A stretch of 19,070 bases of DNA from Gammaproteobacteria bacterium (GCA_006227085.1 SBFY01000044.1:1-19070), one strand, 5' to 3'. Shown: positions 1 to 7,324, counted from the first letter of the stretch. Numbers and translations: made by a program. The notes: generated by a model not told the origin, from the letters alone.

Positions 1-350
1 AAGGTACCGCGGTTTTTTTCCGGGATATACACCGTTTCTACACAGCTGCCACCGGAAACACGCACCACCCACTTGCGGCAGCCATCCGCCGCATCATGCC
101 AGCTCACCACTTCTGGCGGGCGAATGTCCGCCACTTCCTGCAAGCGGCTGCGCAGCGCTTTGCCCATGTCTGTCATCTGCGCAAAATCGGTGACACCACG
201 CTGGTGCATCCACTGCATCAGCTGGTTGGCACGAAAGGGTTTTTCGCCTAACGCAACAAAGAAATCCCGCAATTGCGCACGCGACAACCCCAGCAAGTTG
301 GTCTTGGCAGACGCTTCGGCCTTGACGGGAATGTCGCTGCATGCGCTCAT
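1..350 (-). CDS. rlmN: Dual-specificity 23S rRNA/tRNA adenine C2-methyltransferase RlmN, 5' part
   Basis: Radical-SAM enzyme that methylates C2 of A2503 in 23S rRNA and of A37 in some tRNAs. Only about 116 N-terminal residues lie in the window; the rest runs off the left edge. The reading begins MSACSDIPVK and contains the family's N-terminal accessory domain (NLLGLSRAQLRDFF at about 18-31, then FRANQLMQWMHQRG at 39-52). It ends in GSCVETVYIPEKNRGT, which in RlmN directly precedes the CxxxCxxC cluster-binding loop, so the catalytic cysteines are outside the window. The ATG at 350 has an AGGTGA ribosome site six bases upstream and lies 10 bp after the ndk stop, implying translation from an ndk-rlmN transcript. 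RlmN needs a [4Fe-4S] cluster, which fits its place downstream of the isc operon. Confidence 0.9.
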   Translation of the reverse strand, partial: MSACSDIPVKAEASAKTNLLGLSRAQLRDFFVALGEKPFRANQLMQWMHQRGVTDFAQMTDMGKALRSRLQEVADIRPPEVVSWHDAADGCRKWVVRVSGGSCVETVYIPEKNRGT

Positions 351-360
351 GGATCACCTG

Positions 361-786
361 TCAGCGAGGACAAATCTCGCTGTTCTTGAAGAAGTAGGCA
401 ATTTCGCGGGCTGCGGAAGCTGCCGAATCCGAACCATGCACCGCGTTGGCATCAATGGACTGCGCGAAATCTGCGCGAATCGTCCCGGGAGCCGCTTCTT
501 TCGGATTGGTTGCACCCATCAGTTCACGATTACGGGCAATGGCGTTTTCCCCTTCCAGGATCTGCACCACCACTGGACCGGAGGTCATGAATTCCACTAA
601 TGCAGGAAAAAACGGACGGCCATTGTGTTCCGCATAGAAACCTTCAGCCTGGGTCTTGGTCAGGCGCATCATCTTGGCTGCCACAATGCTGAGGCCATTT
701 TTTTCAAACCGCCCCAGGATGTCGCCAATCACATTCTTGGCAACGGCATCGGGTTTGATAATGGATAAGGTACGCTCAACCGCCAT
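361..786 (-). CDS. ndk: Nucleoside diphosphate kinase
   Basis: Transfers the gamma-phosphate from ATP to NDPs through a phospho-histidine, balancing the NTP and dNTP pools in the cytosol. The 141-residue protein is full length for the family. It has the N-terminal RTLSIIKPDAV strand with its Lys (residue 11), the GRPFF segment at 56-60, and the signature NAVHGSDS with the catalytic His at residue 117, followed by EIAYFF near the C-terminus. The start has a good AGGAG site (AGGAGTAAACCGG before ATG). The gene lies between iscX and rlmN. The 135 bp upstream hold a likely promoter and a leader stem, so it can be transcribed independently of isc. Confidence 0.97.
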   Translation of the reverse strand: MAVERTLSIIKPDAVAKNVIGDILGRFEKNGLSIVAAKMMRLTKTQAEGFYAEHNGRPFFPALVEFMTSGPVVVQILEGENAIARNRELMGATNPKEAAPGTIRADFAQSIDANAVHGSDSAASAAREIAYFFKNSEICPR

Positions 787-821
787 CCGGTTTACTCCTG
801 CTACTGAACAGTCATGGATAT

Positions 822-848
822 GGGGCCGGACAGCACGCGACCAGCCCC
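822..848 (-). promoter_or_regulatory. Stem-loop in the ndk 5' leader
   Basis: On the minus strand GGGGCTGG pairs with CCGGCCCC (8 bp including one U-G pair) around an 11-base loop. The stem would lie in the ndk untranslated leader if transcription starts after the -10 at 862-867. No T tract follows, so it is not a typical terminator. It may affect mRNA stability or initiation; its function is inferred only. Confidence 0.3.
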
Positions 849-861
849 TCGAAGAGCGGCG

Positions 862-867
862 ATTTTA
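862..867 (-). promoter_or_regulatory. Putative -10 element of an ndk promoter
   Basis: Read on the minus strand this is TAAAAT followed by the GC-rich CGCCGC. It lies 75 bases upstream of the ndk start and about 55 bases after iscX. No good -35 hexamer is found at 16-18 bp (GTGAAA or TGTGAA at best), so an activator or a weak promoter is possible. Confidence 0.45.
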
Positions 868-898
868 CCCTAAAAAACAATGACTTTCACACGGAAAC

Positions 899-915
899 GC
901 ACCCTTTTCGGGCGC
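899..915 (-). terminator. Weak hairpin after iscX, possible end of the isc transcript
   Basis: On the minus strand GCGCCC pairs with GGGTGC (one G-U) around a GAAAA loop, starting six bases after the iscX stop. Only a short GTTTCC follows, so intrinsic termination would be inefficient; partial readthrough into ndk is likely. Confidence 0.35.
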
Positions 916-921
916 CGGGGC

Positions 922-1113
922 TCAGATTTCTTCCAGCCAGGCCATCTGGATGGCCTCAAGGATTTTCTCGCCACAACGGGAGGGGTCATCGTCAAAGCCC
1001 TCGAGGGCCATGACCCAGTCCCGGAGATCGACAAAATTGACCGTCGCCGGGTCGACCCCCGGTCGGCTATCGCACAGGGCAATCGCGATGTCGTGGATAT
1101 CGGTCCATTTCAT
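922..1113 (-). CDS. iscX: Fe-S cluster assembly protein IscX
   Basis: Small acidic protein that binds IscS and iron and tunes cysteine desulfurase activity during Fe-S assembly. The 63-residue product matches the family length (about 65). It begins MKWTDIHDIAIAL, contains the DPATVNFVDLRDWV segment, and ends in the typical AWLEEI. The start has an AAGGAG site nine bases from ATG, 24 bp after the fdx stop. It is the last gene of the isc operon. Confidence 0.95.
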   Translation of the reverse strand: MKWTDIHDIAIALCDSRPGVDPATVNFVDLRDWVMALEGFDDDPSRCGEKILEAIQMAWLEEI

Positions 1114-1137
1114 GGCAACACTCCTTGCCGGTCAGGC

Positions 1138-1476
1138 TCAGTGGCGCTCGGACACCATATTGAGGGTATAACGCGGGATTTCGACGACCAGCTCCTGGTC
1201 CGCCACTTTCGCCTGGCAACTCAGGCGGGATTGCGGCTCCAGGCCCCAGGCCTTGTCGAGCATGTCATCTTCCAGCTCATCAGACGGCTCCAGCGAGCCG
1301 AATCCCTCACGGACAATCACATGGCAGGTCGTGCAGGCGCAGGACTTCTCACAGGCATGCTCGATTTCAATGTCATTGCGCAGCAAGGCATCACAAATCG
1401 TCTCACCGGGATCGGCCTCAATCACGGCACCTTGCGGGCAAATGCCCTGGTGTGGCAAAACGACGATGCGCGTCAT
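1138..1476 (-). CDS. fdx: ISC-type [2Fe-2S] ferredoxin
   Basis: Adrenodoxin-like ferredoxin that supplies electrons during Fe-S cluster formation on IscU. The 112 residues carry the expected [2Fe-2S] ligands: C42, C48 and C51 in HACEKSCACTTCHV, and C87 in RLSCQAK. The additional C46 seen in ISC ferredoxins is also present. The ATG overlaps the hscA stop as ATGA, so translation is probably coupled. iscX follows after 24 bp. Length and motifs agree with the Isc ferredoxin rather than with plant-type ferredoxins. Confidence 0.97.
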   Translation of the reverse strand: MTRIVVLPHQGICPQGAVIEADPGETICDALLRNDIEIEHACEKSCACTTCHVIVREGFGSLEPSDELEDDMLDKAWGLEPQSRLSCQAKVADQELVVEIPRYTLNMVSERH

Positions 1477-3350
1477 GGTTGTTTCTCCCGGGTCAGGTCA
1501 TCCAGGCTCTGCCCTTGCAGGGCATGGCGGATATGGGCATCCATCCGCCGGGCGGCAAACGGGTCACTCAGTGCCACCAAGGCATCAGTGGCCGCCCGCA
1601 ACAAGGGCAAACCGTCACCGGCGATCGCAGCGCGCAGGCACTGCATTGCGGTTTCCAGCTGTTGCCGCTCGGCGGCTGACAGCAAGGCCTCGCCATCCTG
1701 TTGCAGGGCAGCCGACAAGGCTTCCAGCAAACGCGACGATTCCACCTGCTGTTCGCGCAGGGCACGCTTTTCCTTGTCATCCGCAGCATGGGTGTAGGAA
1801 TCACTGAGCATGCCGGCAATCTGGTCTTCCGAAAGCCCGTAGGAAGGCTTCACGGTGACCCGGCTTTCGACCCCACTGGTTTCCTCGCGTGCGGTCACGC
1901 CCAGCAACCCATCGGCATCCACCTGGAAGGTGACACGGATACGCGCCACCCCGGCATTCATCGGCGGGATCCCGCGCAATTCGAAGCGCGCCAGCGAGCG
2001 GCAATCATCCACCAGTTCGCGCTCACCCTGCACCACGTGCAAGGCCATCGCTGTCTGACCATCCTTGTAGGTGGTGAATTCCTGTGAGCGCGCCACCGGC
2101 AATGTGGTATTGCGATGAATCACTTTCTCGACCAGCCCACCCATCGTTTCAATGCCGAGCGACAGCGGCAACACATCCAGTAACAAAAGATCATCACCGG
2201 AGCGGTTACCCACCAGCACGTCAGCCTGGATAGCCGCACCGACGGCCACCACCTGGTCCGGGTCAATATCCACCAGCGGCGGCTTACCGAAAAAAGCCTG
2301 CACCTGCTGTCGTACCACCGGTGTGCGTGTCACGCCACCCACCATCACCACATGGTCGACCGCTGCCACATCCAGTGCAGCGTCACGCAAGGTACGGCGG
2401 CAGGCACGCAAGGCCTTGTCCACCAACCCTGCGACCAGCTGTTCAAACTGTTCACGCGACAAGGTTCCCTGCCATCCCAGCGACGGGCAATTGACAGTGA
2501 CCTGCTGTGCGTCGGTCAGGCACTCACGGGCACGACGTGCTTCCAGCAAGACACTGCGATACTGCACCGGTGATAAATCATCGTGTTTGCCTGCCTGTTG
2601 CAGGACCCATTCGGCGACGGCACGATCAAAATCATCACCGCCCAATGCCGAATCACCGCCAGTCGACAACACCTCGAAGACGCCTTTGTGCAAGCGCAGG
2701 ATGGAAACATCAAATGTGCCGCCACCCAGGTCAAACACTGCCACCACACCTTCACCACCGCGATCGAGGCCATAAGCCACAGCGGCCGCAGTCGGCTCAT
2801 TCAGCAAACGCATCACCCGGATATCTGCCAAGCGCGCAGCATCGCGCGTCGCCTGGCGCTGGGCATCATCAAAATACGCAGGCACGGTGATGACCGCACC
2901 ATCGATCGCGCCGCCCAGTAAATCACGCGCGCGCATTGCCAGTGCTTGCAGGATGTCGGCCGAGACCGCCACCGGACTCTTGGGACCGGCTGCCGTTTCA
3001 ATCAACGGCATGCCATCACTGTCCACAAAGCGGTATGGCAACTGCTTGCCCAATCCACGCACATCCGCAAGACCACGCCCCATCATGCGCTTGACGGAAA
3101 CCAGCGTGTTATGAGGGTCTTCAGCAGCCTGGGCCAGCGCTTCATAGCCTACGGCATCCACACCGTTGGCCGTGTAATGCACGGCAGAGGGCAGCAAGGG
3201 ACGATCCTGGCGATCTCGCAACACCACCGGTTTGCCATCGCGTACCGTGGCCACCAGGGAATGCGTGGTACCCAAATCGATACCAATGGCCCGTTTACGG
3301 GCATGCGGTTCCGGTGTCTGGCCCGGTTCTGAAATCTGCAACAATGCCAT
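1473..3350 (-). CDS. hscA: Fe-S assembly Hsp70 chaperone HscA
   Basis: Specialised Hsp70 ATPase that, with HscB, binds the LPPVK motif of IscU and promotes transfer of the cluster to apo-proteins. The 625-residue protein is close to the usual 616-620. The nucleotide-binding domain occupies roughly 20-390, with the Hsp70 signatures AIGIDLGTTHSLVA (21-34), VFDLGGGTFDVSIL and VVMVGGVTRTPVV. The substrate-binding beta domain and helical lid follow. An N-terminal extension of about 20 residues before the first strand is typical of HscA. The ATG lies 3 bp after the hscB stop, and the 3' end overlaps fdx by 4 bp. Confidence 0.97.
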   Translation of the reverse strand: MALLQISEPGQTPEPHARKRAIGIDLGTTHSLVATVRDGKPVVLRDRQDRPLLPSAVHYTANGVDAVGYEALAQAAEDPHNTLVSVKRMMGRGLADVRGLGKQLPYRFVDSDGMPLIETAAGPKSPVAVSADILQALAMRARDLLGGAIDGAVITVPAYFDDAQRQATRDAARLADIRVMRLLNEPTAAAVAYGLDRGGEGVVAVFDLGGGTFDVSILRLHKGVFEVLSTGGDSALGGDDFDRAVAEWVLQQAGKHDDLSPVQYRSVLLEARRARECLTDAQQVTVNCPSLGWQGTLSREQFEQLVAGLVDKALRACRRTLRDAALDVAAVDHVVMVGGVTRTPVVRQQVQAFFGKPPLVDIDPDQVVAVGAAIQADVLVGNRSGDDLLLLDVLPLSLGIETMGGLVEKVIHRNTTLPVARSQEFTTYKDGQTAMALHVVQGERELVDDCRSLARFELRGIPPMNAGVARIRVTFQVDADGLLGVTAREETSGVESRVTVKPSYGLSEDQIAGMLSDSYTHAADDKEKRALREQQVESSRLLEALSAALQQDGEALLSAAERQQLETAMQCLRAAIAGDGLPLLRAATDALVALSDPFAARRMDAHIRHALQGQSLDDLTREKQP

Positions 3351-3353
3351 GAG

Positions 3354-3887
3354 TTAATCCAGTAAACGCTCTTCCGCCGCATCAAGTTCGGCACGGAATT
3401 TTTCCAGGAATTGCCAGCGCCCTACGGCAGCCATGGCAGCTTCCCACTCCTGCTGGCCATAGGCCTCACGAAACGCCTGCTCGGTCATCCGGGTGGCACG
3501 TTCGCACTCCGCAAACAAGGTGTCCAGCACCTGTTGCGGTTGTGCCGACGATGACGCATCCGCCAACGCTTCACGCCAGTGCATTTGCTGTTGCAGGAAA
3601 TCCATGTCCTGGCGAAACGTACGATCCGATGCCGCATCCAATCCTGCCAGTGACAGCAGGTAGACCGCCCGCTGCAAGGGATGACGCAGGCACTGGTACG
3701 CCTCATTCAAATCCGAGGATAACTGCACCGCACGCAAGCGTTCACCGGGACTGCTGCCGGCATGGCGATCGGGGTGCACGGCTTGCTGGCGCTCGCGGTA
3801 ACGCGCAGCCAGCAGCGACGGGTCGACATCCACACTGACCGGTAAATCAAACAACTGGAAATAGACAGGGGCCGGGTTCACGCGCAC
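3354..3887 (-). CDS. hscB: Fe-S assembly J-domain co-chaperone HscB
   Basis: J-protein that delivers IscU to HscA and stimulates its ATPase. The N-terminal J domain (about 8-75) has the essential HPD triad at 38-40 within AVHPDRH. A C-terminal helical bundle that binds IscU follows. At 177 residues it is slightly longer than the E. coli protein (171). The given start is a GTG at 3887, 19 bp after the iscA stop. A second in-frame GTG at 3881 is equally possible, and neither has a strong ribosome site. It is followed after 3 bp by hscA. Confidence 0.95.
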   Translation of the reverse strand: MRVNPAPVYFQLFDLPVSVDVDPSLLAARYRERQQAVHPDRHAGSSPGERLRAVQLSSDLNEAYQCLRHPLQRAVYLLSLAGLDAASDRTFRQDMDFLQQQMHWREALADASSSAQPQQVLDTLFAECERATRMTEQAFREAYGQQEWEAAMAAVGRWQFLEKFRAELDAAEERLLD

Positions 3888-3906
3888 TCAACTTCTATTC
3901 ACGCCA

Positions 3907-4230
3907 TCACACGGTGAAGCTTTCGCCACAACCGCACTCACCTTTCACATTCGGGTTATTGAACCTGAACCCCTCGTTCAGCCCTTCCTTGGCGAAATCC
4001 AGTTCCGTCCCGTCGATATACAACAGGCTTTTGGGATCCACGAACACCTTGACACCAAAGTATTCAAACACGCGGTCTTCCGGCGCAACCTCATCGACAA
4101 ACTCCAGCACATACGCCATGCCGGAACAGCCCGAGGTTTTCACGCCCAGGCGAATGCCTTCACCCTTGCCACGCTGGTCCAGTTGCGAACGGATATGGCG
4201 GGCAGCCGGTTCGGTCACGCTGATGCTCAT
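3907..4230 (-). CDS. iscA: A-type Fe-S carrier IscA
   Basis: A-type carrier that receives iron or Fe-S clusters and passes them to [4Fe-4S] targets. The 107-residue protein has the three conserved ligands C35 (TSGCSGMAY), C99 and C101 (GECGCGESFTV at the C-terminus). Length and C-terminal sequence are those of IscA rather than ErpA or SufA, and the place in the operon agrees. The start ATG overlaps the iscU stop as ATGA, which suggests translational coupling. Confidence 0.97.
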   Translation of the reverse strand: MSISVTEPAARHIRSQLDQRGKGEGIRLGVKTSGCSGMAYVLEFVDEVAPEDRVFEYFGVKVFVDPKSLLYIDGTELDFAKEGLNEGFRFNNPNVKGECGCGESFTV

Positions 4231-4631
4231 GCAGCACCCTGCTGTGGTTTACCCTGGCGTTTGGCCTGCAAGTCGGTGACCGCCGCCTTGATGGCATCTT
4301 CCGCCAGCACCGAGCAATGGATCTTCACCGGCGGCAAGGCCAACTCTTCGGCAATCGCAGTGTTCTTGATCTGCTGGGCTTCTTCCAGCGTCTTGCCTTT
4401 CACCCATTCGGTCAGCAATGAACTGGAGGCAATCGCCGAGCCGCAACCGTAGGTCTTGAACTTGGCGTCCTCAATCACACCCTGCTCATTGACCTTGATT
4501 TGCAAGCGCATCACATCGCCACACGCCGGTGCACCCACCATGCCAGTACCCACGTTCGGGTCCTGGTCGTCCAGTTTGCCGACGTTACGCGGGTTTTCGT
4601 AATGATCCAGAACCTTGTCACTGTATGCCAT
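4227..4631 (-). CDS. iscU: Fe-S cluster scaffold IscU
   Basis: Scaffold on which IscS-derived sulfur and iron are assembled into [2Fe-2S] clusters. The 134-residue protein shows all active-site residues: C37 and D39 (GAPACGD), C63 (TYGCGSAIASSS) and C106 (KIHCSVLAED). The HscA-binding motif LPPVK is at 99-103. The start has a strong AGGAGG site. A 32 bp gap separates it from iscS, and iscA overlaps its end by 4 bp. The C-terminal tail (KRQGKPQQGAA) is a few residues longer than in E. coli. Confidence 0.98.
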   Translation of the reverse strand: MAYSDKVLDHYENPRNVGKLDDQDPNVGTGMVGAPACGDVMRLQIKVNEQGVIEDAKFKTYGCGSAIASSSLLTEWVKGKTLEEAQQIKNTAIAEELALPPVKIHCSVLAEDAIKAAVTDLQAKRQGKPQQGAA

Positions 4632-4663
4632 TTCAGTTTCCTCCTATGTCCAATGCGGTGCGA

Positions 4664-5878
4664 TCAGTGCGCTGCCCACTGGACCTTGTCCAAATCAATG
4701 CCATCCTTGTACATATCCCACAAGGGTGACAGCTCGCGCAGCTTATGTACCGCATGGCGCACTTTTTCAATCGCATAATCCACTTCAGCCTCAGTCGTGA
4801 AGCGGCCAATGGTGAAACGGATGGAACTGTGGGCCAGCTCATCGCTCAACCCCAAAGCCCGCAACACATAGGAAGGCTCGAGGCTGGCCGAGGTACAGGC
4901 CGAGCCGGATGAGACCGCCAGATCCTTCAGGGACATGATCAGCGACTCGCCTTCGACATAGGCCAGGCTGACATTGAGGTTACCGGGCAGGCGCTGCTGC
5001 TCATCGCCATTCAGGTGCACCGCTTCCATGTCCTTGATCCCATTCCACAGGCGCTGGCGCAGGGCCAGGGTCCGGACGGCTTCGCTCGCCATTTCCTCAC
5101 GGGCAATGCGGGCAGCCTCACCCATGCCGACGATCTGGTGAGTCGGCAAGGTCCCCGAACGCATACCACGCTCATGGCCACCACCATGCATTTGCGCTTC
5201 GAGACGGATGCGCGGCTTGCGGCCAACATAGAGGGCGCCGATGCCTTTCGGGCCATACATCTTGTGCGCCGACATCGACAGCAGGTCAACCTGCATGGCC
5301 TGCACATCAACCTCGATCTTACCTGCGCTTTGAGCTGCATCTACATGAAAAACAATACCTTTTTCACGTGTGATGGCACCGATCCCGGCGATATCATTGA
5401 TCGTGCCGATCTCGTTATTGGCATGCATGATCGTCACCAGCACGGTGTCATCACGCAGGGCCGCCGCCACCATCGCTGGGGTAATCAGGCCATCCTCGCC
5501 CGGCTCCAGGTAGGTCACTTCAAACCCTTCCCGCTCCAGCTGCCGGCAGGTATCCAGGACCGCCTTGTGCTCAATCGCGGAGGTGACAATGTGCTTGCCC
5601 TTGCTGCTGTAGAAGTGGGCTGCACCCTTGATGGCCAGGTTATTGGACTCGGTAGCACCCGATGTCCAGACAATCTCGCGGGGATCCGCATGAATCAGGT
5701 CGGCCACCTGCTGGCGGGCCAGCTCAACCGCCTCTTCCGCCTTCCAGCCAAACTGGTGCGAACGCGATGCCGGATTGCCAAAATTCCCTTCCAGCGTCAG
5801 GCAGGCCATCATTTTTTCGGCCACCCGGGGGTCGACCGGGGTGGTCGCTGAATAGTCAAGATAAATGGGCAGTTTCAT
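4664..5878 (-). CDS. iscS: Cysteine desulfurase IscS
   Basis: PLP-dependent enzyme that converts cysteine to alanine and passes the persulfide to IscU and to tRNA-thiolation partners. The 404-residue protein has the usual length. K206 in SMSAHKMYGPKG is the PLP Schiff-base lysine. The mobile-loop C328 in SSGSACTSASLEPS forms the persulfide, and H104 in the AIEHKAV segment stacks on PLP. The C-terminus ends DLDKVQWAAH, where IscS contacts IscU. The start has an AGAGGT site and lies 15 bp after the iscR stop. Confidence 0.98.
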   Translation of the reverse strand: MKLPIYLDYSATTPVDPRVAEKMMACLTLEGNFGNPASRSHQFGWKAEEAVELARQQVADLIHADPREIVWTSGATESNNLAIKGAAHFYSSKGKHIVTSAIEHKAVLDTCRQLEREGFEVTYLEPGEDGLITPAMVAAALRDDTVLVTIMHANNEIGTINDIAGIGAITREKGIVFHVDAAQSAGKIEVDVQAMQVDLLSMSAHKMYGPKGIGALYVGRKPRIRLEAQMHGGGHERGMRSGTLPTHQIVGMGEAARIAREEMASEAVRTLALRQRLWNGIKDMEAVHLNGDEQQRLPGNLNVSLAYVEGESLIMSLKDLAVSSGSACTSASLEPSYVLRALGLSDELAHSSIRFTIGRFTTEAEVDYAIEKVRHAVHKLRELSPLWDMYKDGIDLDKVQWAAH

Positions 5879-5893
5879 CGATAACCTCTTGAT

Positions 5894-6379
5894 TCAATTG
5901 CCTGATGCTGCAAGCACGGATGACAACCTGCTGATACCCGGCTCCTTGCGCTGTTGGCGCTCGGAGACTTCCTGCACTTCGCGGCGCTCCACCAGGCTGC
6001 CCAGGCTGATGCCGCTCAGGAAGCCGTGGATCTGCTCACTCAGGTCACACCACAGGTGATGGGTCAGGCAGACCTCACCATCCTGGCAGTCGCCCCGGCC
6101 GGCACAGTTGGTGGCATCAACATTCTCGTTCACCGCATCAATGATCTGGGAGACAAACACCTCACTGGCCGGACGGCTCAGCTGGTAGCCCCCACCTGGC
6201 CCACGCACACTCTTGACCAGGCCTTGCCGGCGCAGCTTGGCAAACAACTGCTCCAGGTATGACAGGGAGATTTCCTGCCGACTGGAGATATCGGCCAGGC
6301 TGACGGGACCAGCACTGGCATTCAAGGCCAGGTCCAGCATGGCAGTGACGGCATAGCGCCCTTTGGTCGTCAATCGCAT
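5894..6379 (-). CDS. iscR: Rrf2-family Fe-S-sensing regulator IscR
   Basis: Transcription regulator that carries a [2Fe-2S] cluster in its holo form and represses the isc operon. The apo form controls other promoters. The 161-residue protein has the N-terminal winged helix (MRLTTKGRYAVTAMLDLAL, recognition region near LSYLEQLFAKLR) and the wing RGPGGGYQL. The cluster ligands are C92, C98, C104 and H107, all present in NCAGRGDCQDGEVCLTHH. The ATG has a GAGGT site eight bases upstream. It is the first gene of the operon, and a type-1-like IscR site overlaps its own promoter, so negative autoregulation is expected. Confidence 0.97.
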   Translation of the reverse strand: MRLTTKGRYAVTAMLDLALNASAGPVSLADISSRQEISLSYLEQLFAKLRRQGLVKSVRGPGGGYQLSRPASEVFVSQIIDAVNENVDATNCAGRGDCQDGEVCLTHHLWCDLSEQIHGFLSGISLGSLVERREVQEVSERQQRKEPGISRLSSVLAASGN

Positions 6380-6410
6380 AACGGCTTACCTCGGTTCAAC
6401 AGACAGGGTC

Positions 6411-6439
6411 AGTATGTAATAACCAAGCACGTTAGTCAA
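6411..6439 (-). promoter_or_regulatory. Sigma-70-type promoter of the isc operon
   Basis: On the minus strand there is a -35 TTGACT (6434-6439), a 17 bp spacer, and a -10 CATACT (6411-6416). Transcription would start near 6404, giving a leader of about 25 bases before the iscR ATG. Spacing is ideal and the -35 is near-consensus, while the -10 is weak. Confidence 0.75.
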
Positions 6440-6443
6440 GTAT
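6419..6443 (-). promoter_or_regulatory. Type-1-like IscR operator
   Basis: This 25-base stretch on the minus strand starts ATACTTGACTA and ends GGTTAT. It fits about 19 positions of the E. coli type-1 IscR consensus as I recall it (ATA-S-YY-GACT-R-WWW-Y-AGTC-RR-S-TAT). The upstream half is a full match; the downstream AGTC core is degenerate. It covers the -35 and spacer of the iscR promoter, the right place for repression by holo-IscR. Confidence 0.7.
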
Positions 6444-6448
6444 TTTAC

Positions 6449-6457
6449 GGGGGGGGG
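6449..6457. repeat. Nine-base G homopolymer upstream of the isc promoter
   Basis: Nine consecutive G on the plus strand (C9 on the transcribed orientation of iscR), separated by 9 bp from the -35 hexamer. No other mononucleotide run of this length was noticed in the window. Confidence 0.9.
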
Positions 6458-6506
6458 AATACAGGGTGGATGCGGCGCGCATATTACCACACCCACTGAA
6501 TGGATT

Positions 6507-6525
6507 AAGGCCAGCTTCAGGCCTT
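6507..6525. terminator. Hairpin at the trmJ stop codon
   Basis: AAGGCC pairs with GGCCTT around a seven-base loop that includes the trmJ stop. No T tract follows on the minus strand, so it is at most a weak end for the trmJ transcript or a 3'-stabilising hairpin. Confidence 0.3.
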
Positions 6526-7257
6526 TCGCTGCAAGGCATCATCCATCGCGGCCAGCATACCCCGCAAGACATTCAGCTCCATCACGTCCATGCGTGAACG
6601 GCCGAACAAGCGGCGCATGCGCGGCATCAACTGGCGTGGTCGTTCCGGGTCCAGGAATCCCAGTGCAATCGCCGTGGCCTCGAAATGCACATAGAGGCGC
6701 TCCAGGTCATCTGCCGTTGCCAAAGGCTGGTCCCAGGCCACCTCCGTGGAAATCCCCTCCCTTGCCAGTGCCTCCAGTCGAAGCTCATAGGCCATGACCT
6801 GCACTGCCATGGCCAGGTTGAGTGAACTGTACTCAGGGTCAGAAGGGATCGTCACATGCAGGTTGCAGCACTGCAGCTCCTCATTATTGAGGCCGAAATC
6901 CTCGCGTCCGAACACCACCGCCACCGGTTGCCCACCGGCACGGACATCCAGCAGTTCGCGGGCGCAGGCACGTGGCTCCACAATGGGCCAGGGAATCTTG
7001 CGTTCACGGGCACTGGTACCCACCACCAGCGCACAACCGGCAATCGCCTCAGCCAAGGTGCCCACCACGGTAGCGCCATCCAGCACATCCGACGCAGCTG
7101 CAGCCCGCCAACTGGCCTCGGGATCCGGGTATTGGCGAGGCGAGACCAGCCACAAGTCCCGCAGCCCCATGTTTTTCATGGCGCGCGCCACGCCACCGAT
7201 ATTGCCGGAATGCACGGTCTGCACCAACACCACACGAATATCCCGCAAGAGTTCCAT
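6517..7257 (-). CDS. trmJ: tRNA (cytidine/uridine-32 2'-O-)-methyltransferase TrmJ
   Basis: SPOUT-class methyltransferase that uses SAM to methylate the 2'-OH of C32 or U32 in tRNA anticodon loops. The protein shows the SpoU/TrmH-family motifs in order: VVLVQTVHSGNIGGVARAMK at the N-terminus, VVFGREDFGLNNEEL in the middle, and the knot region YSSLNLAMAVQVMAYELR. A C-terminal helical extension follows (LERLYVHFEATAIALGFL...RMRRLFGRS), as in TrmJ. Longer starts exist at 7290, 7266 and 7263. I prefer ATG 7257 because GGAA lies nine bases upstream, homologues begin close to this point, and the 7290 ATG lies inside a likely -10. The gene is transcribed toward iscR and divergent from suhB. In pseudomonads cysE lies between trmJ and iscR; here it is absent. 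Confidence 0.93.
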   Translation of the reverse strand: MELLRDIRVVLVQTVHSGNIGGVARAMKNMGLRDLWLVSPRQYPDPEASWRAAAASDVLDGATVVGTLAEAIAGCALVVGTSARERKIPWPIVEPRACARELLDVRAGGQPVAVVFGREDFGLNNEELQCCNLHVTIPSDPEYSSLNLAMAVQVMAYELRLEALAREGISTEVAWDQPLATADDLERLYVHFEATAIALGFLDPERPRQLMPRMRRLFGRSRMDVMELNVLRGMLAAMDDALQRKA

Positions 7258-7288
7258 CAGCATCATTTCCACACTGGCCAAGGCCGGC

Positions 7289-7294
7289 ATTGTA
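7289..7294 (-). promoter_or_regulatory. Putative -10 element of trmJ
   Basis: On the minus strand TACAAT is followed by GCCGGC. The same 12 bases occur at the proposed purL -10. A start near 7283 gives a leader of about 25 bases to the ATG at 7257. No clear -35 is present. Confidence 0.4.
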
Positions 7295-7324
7295 ACAACA
7301 CCGCTTCGGCAATGACGGGCCTTC

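Noticed and set aside
880..1797. A 305-codon open frame on the plus strand across iscX, fdx and hscA
   Set aside because: It is antisense to three well-recognised genes, resembles no known family, and has the composition of a shadow frame in GC-rich DNA.
5015..5851. A 278-codon plus-strand frame opposite iscS
   Set aside because: Antisense to a certain IscS with all catalytic residues; no recognisable domain or ribosome site.
6478..6489. A second possible promoter (TGG-TAATAT on the minus strand) upstream of iscR
   Set aside because: No -35, distant from the gene, and the TTGACT/CATACT pair with ideal spacing explains the operon better.
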